Below the pieces are notes generated by a model. That model saw nothing but the letters and a program-made list of their open reading frames with translations, did not search any database and was not told the DNA's origin. Positions 55,672 through 62,545 of a stretch of 64,000 nt of DNA are shown one piece after another. Source of the stretch: DHVE2 group archaeon (GTDB lineage: Archaea > Thermoplasmatota > Thermoplasmata > Thermoplasmatales > Aciduliprofundaceae); contig JALVVV010000049.1 in NCBI GenBank assembly GCA_027023265.1, positions 1 to 64,000 of the forward strand, read 5' to 3'. Made by a program: the position numbers and the translations under genes. How positions within the stretch are numbered: position 1 is the stretch's first letter; every line of letters starts with the position of its first letter.

Positions 55672-58600
55672 TTATAGTTCTTCACCTCCCTCTTCTTCCT
55701 CGGGAGTCTCTTCTTCCTCTTCTTCCACTGGCTCTTCCTCTTCGGATTCCTCTTCTTCCACTGGCTCTTCCTCATGTGTGCTGGTTCCACTGCCACCCTT
55801 CTTGGCGAGCATTGCACCCATCACAATAATGATGAGTATCAGTATTATTGAGAGTATCAGCCACATATCTACTCCGCCAACCACTATTGCTCCACCACCA
55901 GGATTGCTTGGTGCCGTGCCTGGCGCACTGGATGCAGCATTAACTTCGACAGTCTGGGTTGTGGTTGCACCACCGCTAGCCACCGCAGTAACGGTTATAT
56001 TGTGCATACCGCTCTTTAGGTCGGTAGAATATGTCCACTTGTACTTGTGGAAGAGCTTACCCATGTATACAACATCGCCAACCTTTGTCAAAGTAGCACT
56101 TGCAGGAGTGCTTCCATCAACACTCACCTGTACACTAACATTGCCTGTAGCATACACATAGCCACTTATGTTGTTCACACCAGCGAATACATTTGCATTG
56201 TTGACCAAGCCAATAGACAGTATTGGAGGATATCCCTTTACAATCACAGTACCCGTTGTAGCAGATACAGGACTGTATCCTCCCTTAAGGCCAGTCACTG
56301 TCACAGAAACAGAGAAAACATTTGTTGACACCATTGAAGGATCTATTGTAGAAGTATCCAGCACAAACGTTGCATGACCATTGGCAGCAGTCTCACCGGC
56401 AGTGGTTGCATTACCCATAGTAGGTGCCGCAGACACGGAGACACCAGACATAGGGGCACCACTGGAATCAGTTACATAGACATCAAACGCAACCTTGTCT
56501 CCGAGTGTTGCACCATTTACAAGAGGAGTCACAGTCATGAACATATATGGAGGCAGCACTGCAATCTGCGTTCCCTCCAGCACAGAGTAAGTAGTAGAAT
56601 CTCCCTTTGCCTTCACATAGACGGTCAGTTCAGAAGCAGAGGAGATCACAGGCGCAGTAGGTGTCATAGTAGCTACACCATTTTCATCCGTGGTTCCTGT
56701 CACTGCCGGGAACTTGGCCTTGCTCTTTATAGCGTTGTTATACGCACTCACAGGCACATTTGCTACAGGAGTATTGTTCTGATTAAACACCGTTGCCGTC
56801 ACAGAGAACTGATGTCCTGGGGTGACCATTGGATCAATGTTCACATTCTCAACCAGTATCTTCATGGCCCTGTGGAAGCCAATCTGAGTCTGGAAACTCT
56901 GACCGCCATACATGACGAAGGCATTTACAGCAGGGTTAGTAACATAGTATGTAATTCCACCGGTTACCACATACAGACTCTCCACAAGATCCCTGTAAGT
57001 GCTCTGATCCCTTGTAATCACAAAGGTTCCGGTTCCATTAACAACCTTCATTGGCTCCATATCCATACCATAGAACCATTTTATGTACTGATATGTAGTC
57101 TCTTTATTTGGAACACCCCAAGCTGCCGTGGCATTAAAGCCCCAATCGAGCCAATTCACAGTAGTCTTTGTATTATCCGCAACACCGTTCCACTCGCCAG
57201 GCAATCCAAGAGCTGTATCACTGTAATTTGCATACACATTTATACCTACATACTCCCATGCAGTATCAAACGCAGGACCAGATGCAAGATCACCGAGTGC
57301 ACCATCAGGCGAGTCAGCAAGTACCGTACCTATTGTCTGATTACCAATTGGATGCTGGTTTGTCTGATTATAGAGCTCTACAGTGTATTTAACGTTGTTC
57401 GCACCCACCATGAAGGGATCAGCAGATATATACCCTCCGTAAAGAGGTACACCCACACTACCGTTCCAGTAGAGAATATCAGCTGCATCATCTATAGAGT
57501 GCACTGATGGAATGTGGAATTTCACAATTATCACTTTTGTTGAAAGGCCACTCTTAAATGTCAAATGCACGTGGGCAATACCGTTGGAATCAGTAGTAAC
57601 GTTTGCAGGAGCATCAGCAAGATACGTTGCATTTGAGTAGCTAATATCCACCACGGTATCATTTAGTGCTGAACCATCAACACCCATTGCCTTAATAGTT
57701 ATGTCCGTGGACAAGCTCGTGGCATTCACCGTCCAATTCGTAGCAGAAGTTACCCTCACAATATCCCATGTGCTAGGATTAGTGTTGTAGGTTATCAACT
57801 GCAGAACAGGCGTGTTACTGTGCGCATATCCTGGCTTAGAGATAGTAAACACCAGCTTACCAATAGTATGCATGTTGACAAAGAGCTTATTCATATCCTC
57901 CGCAGATGGCGCAGTATATGTGAAGGTTATATCCCCATTGGCATCAGTGGTGCCTGTGTACTTATCCAAAGTACCATAACCAACCAGATTCTTATCCACA
58001 GAAACAGTCACACCACTAACGTTGTTACCATCCTGATCAACAACATGGACAGTTACCTTTGTTTGAGCGCCTGGAGCCAAAGATAGCTTATCGGCAGTAA
58101 CAGTTGCAGAAAGTATGTGCATAACTTTGTTCACAACCTCAATTGTAGCAGTCTTGTTAACCACCGGATAGCCATTAGCACTCACCGACACTTTAACCTG
58201 CGCAAATCCAGTATTTACTCCTTTGAACTTGAAAGTATACACTCCATTTGCATTAGTAGTACCACTGCTCTGCATCAAAGTCAAAAGCGTTGTGTTGGAG
58301 GACTTAAGGGTTACCTTAGCTCCCTTGAGAGGAATTCCATTGCTATCCATCACATACACACTACCTGTACCATTACCATTTACCAGAACTCTACCAGGCA
58401 CATTCAAAGAAACACCCATCGTTTTCTCACCTGGTGTTGGAGGAGCTACACCGCCACCACCAATAGATCCCTTATGAAGCTCAGCCAAAGAGAAACCATT
58501 GAACACAGATCCCTGCCACTCAACCCATCCTGACCAGGACTTGCGGGTTGCTTCTATGTTGAGCCTGTAATACAGAACGTTTACCACAGTTGCCTTTGCA

Positions 58601-60351
58601 ATTATATCCTGAGCCCACTTTGTATACTTGATCTGCTTTGTAGTATTAAATGTAGTGGCTGCCTTGTTTATAACCTTGGAGAACAAAGTTGCATAGTCCT
58701 GAGACATCTTATCTGCACGGGTGTTTTTCACGCCACCAGCATTAACGTAGAACGGATTAGGACTGCTGGCATTCCACCAGCCCCATGTATTCTGCATGGA
58801 ATGTGGACCAAATATATCCTGAATGTTACCTATAGCATCAGTACCAAGAGACCAACCAAGCTCCAGCATGATGTAGTTATAAGACTGCATATATGCGACC
58901 AAGGTATCAAAGTCCACAGGCTTTGCTTGGATATTCACACCTATGCTCCTCAGATTAGATGCAATACCCTGCCCAACCTTGATTCTCACAGGATCATAAT
59001 CTGCAGGGGGCGTAAACAGCGTTATTGGAGGCATCGGAGAACCATCAGGCAAATCCCTCCAACCATCGCCATTGACATCCACAAATTTCTCACCCCACGC
59101 AGGATTCTGCTCTATGAATCCGTTATCCGCCTGAACTAACTGGCCATCCAGAATCTTCTTGGCAGTAGCCAAGCTGTAAGGATAGTGCTGCACAGAAGCA
59201 TTATACCAAGCGCTGAGGAACGGGGGCTCCACAGAGTCTCCAGCCCTTCCAAATCCACCGAGGTATCTCTGCACAGCTGTCTGCTTATCAATCACATGAG
59301 AAACCGCATGCCTGAACGCTATGTAGTTAGCAGGATACTGCTTCTCGTTAAACGCAAGGTAGAAATAACCATTGTCAGCCATATAGTGAAGCTTGATGTT
59401 AGGATCCTGCTTCAAGATTGGGACTTTACCAGGCTGAATGGACCAGGCAATATAGTCCACGTCACCAGTTTGCAGAGCAAGCACAGCAGTATCCAAGTTA
59501 GAGTATATCTTGAAATCCATCTCAGTAACGTTCTTGCTCCAGAGAGGATAACCATCGGGAGTCTTGAAATCCTTGCCCCAATATCCCTGATAGGGTTTCT
59601 CTATTCTGTAAGAATCTTTAACACCACCTGCATACATCCAGGGACCAGTTCCTATGGTCGCTTTAGGATCTGTATTCCAAGAAGTATCGAGTATTCCATT
59701 GGTATATCCATGTGAATCGACAGAGACTGCACTGCCATCCGGACTGACCAAGTGGTTCTTCCATATGTGCTCAGGTATTATTGGGATACCCAGTGTTCCC
59801 AAGAAGAAGTAGTTATACGGCTGCCTTGCAGTTATCTTAACAGTGTACTTGTTCATATATATTACATGGTTCTTTATTTCAGAATAGCTAACAACTCCGT
59901 CATTATTATCATCGAAAGGCACCGTAAAAGAAGTACCTGACACGGTAGTTCCCTGCCTTTCGGCGCAATAAGAGAATATCACATCATTTGCCGTAAGTGG
60001 CTGGCCATCCTGGAAAGTCACGTTTTCCCTCAGGTGTATAATCACAGTATAGTTATTTGGATAAAACTGATAGCTCTTTGCAAGCAAAGGATACGCCTTT
60101 CCATCGTAATCCATACCAATCAAACTTTCAAAATTCCATCCAATGACATTGCTCTTCCACACAGTATTACTGGTCAAGTCAAAGTAGTTGAAATTTGGCA
60201 TATCTTGCTGCATTGCAATTTTTAAAACCCCACCAGCCTTTGTCGTTGGCTGAGGAGCCATTGCATGCGTCATCGCTGAAAAACCACTGATAATCACTGC
60301 TAATAGCACTATACTTACTAACATAATTCTCTTCCAATTCCTTCTGTTCAT
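55672..60351 (-). CDS. Giant membrane-anchored peptide-binding protein (OppA/DppA-like) with Ig/Big repeats
   Basis: A 1559-residue solute-binding protein. Signal segment at residues 10-30; the family 5 binding domain runs from about 38 to 640 (GGVLKIAMQQDMPNFNYF, VIIHLRENVTFQDGQPLTANDVIFSY). It contains two extra calcium-loop-like pieces (DDNNDGVVSYSE, VDVNGDGWRDLPDG). After GGGG come about eight bacterial-Ig/Big-1-like or carboxypeptidase-regulatory-like modules (VYVMDSNGIPLKGAKV, VVDQDGNNVSGVTVSV, ATVFNQNNTPVANVPVSAY, VTDSSGAPMSGVSVSA) to about 1490. The end is one helix (MWLILSIILILIIIVMGAMLA) and an intracellular tail almost entirely Glu. A strong aaggagga element precedes the ATG. First gene of the opp unit. 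Confidence 0.95.
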   Translation of the reverse strand: MNRRNWKRIMLVSIVLLAVIISGFSAMTHAMAPQPTTKAGGVLKIAMQQDMPNFNYFDLTSNTVWKSNVIGWNFESLIGMDYDGKAYPLLAKSYQFYPNNYTVIIHLRENVTFQDGQPLTANDVIFSYCAERQGTTVSGTSFTVPFDDNNDGVVSYSEIKNHVIYMNKYTVKITARQPYNYFFLGTLGIPIIPEHIWKNHLVSPDGSAVSVDSHGYTNGILDTSWNTDPKATIGTGPWMYAGGVKDSYRIEKPYQGYWGKDFKTPDGYPLWSKNVTEMDFKIYSNLDTAVLALQTGDVDYIAWSIQPGKVPILKQDPNIKLHYMADNGYFYLAFNEKQYPANYIAFRHAVSHVIDKQTAVQRYLGGFGRAGDSVEPPFLSAWYNASVQHYPYSLATAKKILDGQLVQADNGFIEQNPAWGEKFVDVNGDGWRDLPDGSPMPPITLFTPPADYDPVRIKVGQGIASNLRSIGVNIQAKPVDFDTLVAYMQSYNYIMLELGWSLGTDAIGNIQDIFGPHSMQNTWGWWNASSPNPFYVNAGGVKNTRADKMSQDYATLFSKVINKAATTFNTTKQIKYTKWAQDIIAKATVVNVLYYRLNIEATRKSWSGWVEWQGSVFNGFSLAELHKGSIGGGGVAPPTPGEKTMGVSLNVPGRVLVNGNGTGSVYVMDSNGIPLKGAKVTLKSSNTTLLTLMQSSGTTNANGVYTFKFKGVNTGFAQVKVSVSANGYPVVNKTATIEVVNKVMHILSATVTADKLSLAPGAQTKVTVHVVDQDGNNVSGVTVSVDKNLVGYGTLDKYTGTTDANGDITFTYTAPSAEDMNKLFVNMHTIGKLVFTISKPGYAHSNTPVLQLITYNTNPSTWDIVRVTSATNWTVNATSLSTDITIKAMGVDGSALNDTVVDISYSNATYLADAPANVTTDSNGIAHVHLTFKSGLSTKVIIVKFHIPSVHSIDDAADILYWNGSVGVPLYGGYISADPFMVGANNVKYTVELYNQTNQHPIGNQTIGTVLADSPDGALGDLASGPAFDTAWEYVGINVYANYSDTALGLPGEWNGVADNTKTTVNWLDWGFNATAAWGVPNKETTYQYIKWFYGMDMEPMKVVNGTGTFVITRDQSTYRDLVESLYVVTGGITYYVTNPAVNAFVMYGGQSFQTQIGFHRAMKILVENVNIDPMVTPGHQFSVTATVFNQNNTPVANVPVSAYNNAIKSKAKFPAVTGTTDENGVATMTPTAPVISSASELTVYVKAKGDSTTYSVLEGTQIAVLPPYMFMTVTPLVNGATLGDKVAFDVYVTDSSGAPMSGVSVSAAPTMGNATTAGETAANGHATFVLDTSTIDPSMVSTNVFSVSVTVTGLKGGYSPVSATTGTVIVKGYPPILSIGLVNNANVFAGVNNISGYVYATGNVSVQVSVDGSTPASATLTKVGDVVYMGKLFHKYKWTYSTDLKSGMHNITVTAVASGGATTTQTVEVNAASSAPGTAPSNPGGGAIVVGGVDMWLILSIILILIIIVMGAMLAKKGGSGTSTHEEEPVEEEESEEEEPVEEEEEETPEEEEGGEEL

Positions 60352-60383
60352 ATTCCATATCCTCCTTTTCGCTTTTTAGGCAT
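60348..60383 (-). CDS. Possible 11-codon leader peptide upstream of oppA
   Basis: An ATG at 60383 opens an 11-codon frame (MPKKRKGGYGI) whose TGA overlaps the oppA ATG as ATGA, the arrangement of translationally coupled genes. The frame contains the oppA Shine-Dalgarno sequence. A second aggagga element touches its own ATG with almost no spacing, which argues against efficient initiation. It may be a coincidence of purine-rich sequence. Confidence 0.25.
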   Translation of the reverse strand: MPKKRKGGYGI

Positions 60384-60655
60384 TCCTCCTATTGGCGTAT
60401 AGGGGAACGCCGTATCGAGCCGCTTATACAAATCTTCCTATTTAAATTTTTTGAATTGCACCCACAATTCTAACATCAATCAAATAATTAAAGTTCGCTT
60501 ATTGCCGTATGCTAAAAATGATTGGTCGAGCATAGCACCAGAAAAGACAATACGGAAAGATTAACAATAAAAATATAGCAAAAAACGGCAATTTAGCGCA
60601 TCAAGATAGGTGAAAAAAGATAAGCTCCTTGCTTACAAAGCAAAAAACTATAAAG
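60384..60655 (-). promoter_or_regulatory. Leader and promoter region of the opp unit
   Basis: This gene-free stretch separates oppA from tRNA-Arg. Next to oppA it holds a small hairpin (arms ggcgt/acgcc, 60394-60413). TATA-like boxes follow: ttgtataag (about 60423-60431) and atttaaata (about 60440-60448), both on the minus strand, implying a leader of 50-70 bases instead of a leaderless message. The remaining A+T-rich sequence to 60655 shows no convincing gene. Confidence 0.45.
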
Positions 60656-60729
60656 CGGGCCCGCCGGGATTCGAACCCGGGTCAGAGGCTCCGGAGGCCC
60701 CGAGGATATCCAGACTACCCCACGGGCCC
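60656..60729 (-). tRNA. tRNA-Arg (CCG)
   Basis: A complete class I tRNA on the minus strand. Acceptor gggcccg/cgggccc, anticodon stem ggggc/gcctc with loop ctccgga (anticodon CCG, reading CGG), short variable loop, T arm ccggg-ttcgaat-cccgg and discriminator G; no encoded CCA. Its first base is only one nucleotide beyond the stop codon of the S27Ae gene, so it is probably processed from the ribosomal-protein transcript. Confidence 0.94.
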
Positions 60730-60730
60730 C

Positions 60731-60883
60731 TTACTTTTTCTTGAACTCAGTGTATCCACACTTGCCACAGGAATATCGATCCCCGTGGTCCGCCATGAAC
60801 ACACCTGGACCACATTTTGGGCAAAATCTCCTCTTTCTAACAACCTGATTGTTCTTAACCTCATACAACTCTCTCTTTTCCAT
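60731..60883 (-). CDS. rps27ae: Ribosomal protein S27Ae
   Basis: A 50-residue protein, short enough to be missed by length filters. It begins [21 protein letters not shown] and carries one C4 zinc ribbon, C21-x2-C24 and C39-x2-C42 ([22 protein letters not shown]), ending in GYTEFKKK. This is the classic archaeal S27Ae of the small subunit. It starts two bases after the S24e stop and is followed one base later by tRNA-Arg. Confidence 0.95.
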   Translation of the reverse strand: MEKRELYEVKNNQVVRKRRFCPKCGPGVFMADHGDRYSCGKCGYTEFKKK

Positions 60884-60885
60884 AG

Positions 60886-61185
60886 TTATTCCTCCTCTTT
60901 TTTCTCAATGAGCTTGTTACGCAGGAGTATATAATCTGGCTCTATTTTTTTAGCATTCTCAACACTATCGTATATCTTGGCATAACCACTTGTCTCATTA
61001 GCACCAAATGGTGTGTGCATATAATCCAAAATTACCCTGTTTTTTTCAGCACTTAAATTTGCCGCAATTAAATTTCTAACATCCTCTCTGGACGGAGTCT
61101 TTGATTTAGGATGACTGACCACGAACTTTACCTCAAGCCTATGCAGTAGCGGGTTCTCTTTCTTATCCACTATTTTTATTTCCAT
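60886..61185 (-). CDS. rps24e: Ribosomal protein S24e
   Basis: A 99-residue small-subunit protein. Characteristic segments: [66 protein letters not shown], and the charged C-terminal helix. It lies between the dephospho-CoA kinase (three bases upstream) and S27Ae in the conserved archaeal order rpo7 - spt4 - DPCK - S24e - S27Ae. Confidence 0.97.
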   Translation of the reverse strand: MEIKIVDKKENPLLHRLEVKFVVSHPKSKTPSREDVRNLIAANLSAEKNRVILDYMHTPFGANETSGYAKIYDSVENAKKIEPDYILLRNKLIEKKEEE

Positions 61186-61188
61186 AGC

Positions 61189-61713
61189 TCATACCTCCAT
61201 ATTTCTCACTATCTCCAGTGCAGATTTCTTATCATCATCTGTTACTTTAAGCAGAACTAAACCCGTATTGGGCATCCCATATATAACAATACCGCCTACA
61301 GGTGCATAAATCACAGCAGGGATAACGCCCAAATCTTCCTCACCATCGACTTCTACACGAACGTTCCCCACATAATTAATGGCATCTCTTATACGCTTTG
61401 CAAAATCAGGGGTAATTGTTCCAGGAGGATTTTTCACACGATAAACGATATCTCCAAAATTCTTTATCTCTTCCAGTTCAATATTCTCTCTCTTGGTTTT
61501 GTAATCAACAACAGCTACTTTTGGAGAAAAACCATGCTTTAAAAGAGTGTAAGTCACCACGTCACCAACGGAAATTAAAATTCCGTTCTCAGTTTTTAAC
61601 ACCTTGGATAACTCACACTCTCTCAATAACCTACCGTGTACCTTTTGAAGTTCAGCCCTTAAATTTTCAGGAAGCTTTAGTACCTTATCGAACTCTGAGA
61701 GCATATTCCCCAT
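61189..61713 (-). CDS. GTP-dependent dephospho-CoA kinase (DUF359)
   Basis: It catalyses the final step of archaeal CoA synthesis using GTP. A 174-residue protein with family segments ILISVGDVVTYTLLKHG, VAVVDYKTKRE, VKNPPGTITPDFAKRI, VEVDGEEDLGVIPAVIYAPVGGIVIYGMPNTGLVLLKV. I choose the ATG at 61713; an ATG at 61704 is possible, and a frame to 61752 runs well into spt4. Overlap with spt4 indicates translational coupling. Confidence 0.93.
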   Translation of the reverse strand: MGNMLSEFDKVLKLPENLRAELQKVHGRLLRECELSKVLKTENGILISVGDVVTYTLLKHGFSPKVAVVDYKTKRENIELEEIKNFGDIVYRVKNPPGTITPDFAKRIRDAINYVGNVRVEVDGEEDLGVIPAVIYAPVGGIVIYGMPNTGLVLLKVTDDDKKSALEIVRNMEV

Positions 61714-61867
61714 TTTCAGCCCCCATCTCCTTTGCAATCTGAGACATTTCACTATTCAGTATGTAGACGTACCCATGCCACTCGGTAGATGTCTCACCAC
61801 CGCAATATGGGCATGTTAATTCTGTGGTTATCCTCCTGCAAACCTTACAGGCTCTTAGCTCACTCAT
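61685..61867 (-). CDS. spt4: Transcription elongation factor Spt4 (RpoE'')
   Basis: A 60-residue zinc protein: CKVCRRITTELTCPYCGG (two CxxC) followed by the Spt5 NGN-interaction part (STEWHGYVYILNSEMSQIAKEMGA). It partners Spt5 on elongating RNA polymerase. It overlaps the rpo7 stop by four bases, and its own 3' end overlaps the dephospho-CoA kinase start. Confidence 0.95.
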   Translation of the reverse strand: MSELRACKVCRRITTELTCPYCGGETSTEWHGYVYILNSEMSQIAKEMGAENGEYALRVR

Positions 61868-62475
61868 TTTTTACCCCCCTTATTTTTTTCATCAGCTTTA
61901 TTTTCTTCGGTTTCAAACCATTTGAGGTTCCCAAGTCCCGGCTGCCTCATGGTCAAGCCAATCTTACTGTGCCGGGGATTTGCGTCGTTTATGCTCAAGG
62001 CTACAATTCTCACTATTGCCTTGTCCCCATTCCTTAAAATTCTCTTTGACTCTTTACCGATAAGTCTCTTACCCTCAACGTCCACATCTATAATATCGTC
62101 CATCACCTGACTTATGTGCAGCAGCCCGTCCAACGGACCTATCCTAAGAAACGCACCAAACTTGAGAACATCCACCACAGAACCCAAAACCACTTCCTGA
62201 ATCTCTGGATGGTAAGCCAGAGCCTTGAATCTGACCTTTTGATATACCGCTCCATCTCCGGGGACAATTACTCCATCACCTATTCTTTTCAAATCCATAA
62301 GTAGAACTATCACATATTTTCTCTCACCTGCATCCTTAACCTCTTCACGCGAGAATGAATAAACACTACCCTCAATTTTATCAACCGCAAGTTGCCAAAC
62401 AATCTCATCAACGTCCTCGCCTAACATTGGGGGCGGTATGCGGATTACCTCCTCTCTTTCCACTATCAAATACAT
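61864..62475 (-). CDS. rpo7: RNA polymerase subunit Rpo7 (RpoE')
   Basis: A 203-residue stalk subunit of archaeal RNA polymerase. The N-terminal RNP domain starts MYLIVEREEVIRIPP; the S1-type OB domain is VLGSVVDVLKFGAFLRIGPLDGLLHISQVMDD. A Lys-rich tail ends it. I choose the ATG at 62475, because a TATA box (tttataaat) lies 27 bases upstream inside the longer frame (to 62514), and the family begins with MY at this point. Confidence 0.96.
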   Translation of the reverse strand: MYLIVEREEVIRIPPPMLGEDVDEIVWQLAVDKIEGSVYSFSREEVKDAGERKYVIVLLMDLKRIGDGVIVPGDGAVYQKVRFKALAYHPEIQEVVLGSVVDVLKFGAFLRIGPLDGLLHISQVMDDIIDVDVEGKRLIGKESKRILRNGDKAIVRIVALSINDANPRHSKIGLTMRQPGLGNLKWFETEENKADEKNKGGKK

Positions 62476-62496
62476 GGGTGGGCGTAAGTTTACAGT

Positions 62497-62509
62497 GTTT
62501 ATAAATTTT
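62497..62509 (-). promoter_or_regulatory. TATA box of the rpo7-spt4-S24e-S27Ae unit
   Basis: The minus-strand sequence gaaaatttataaac centres about 27 bases before the ATG at 62475, the spacing of leaderless archaeal transcripts. It settles the rpo7 start. Confidence 0.55.
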
Positions 62510-62545
62510 CCCATTTATGTCGCAGGAAATTATCTTAAAACCCGT

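Noticed and set aside
56374-57507. A 377-residue open frame on the plus strand inside oppA
   Set aside because: It is antisense to the well-supported binding protein, rich in Cys, His, Arg and Ser in a way typical of the reverse complement of Thr/Val/Asn-rich repeats, has no start signals and resembles no protein.
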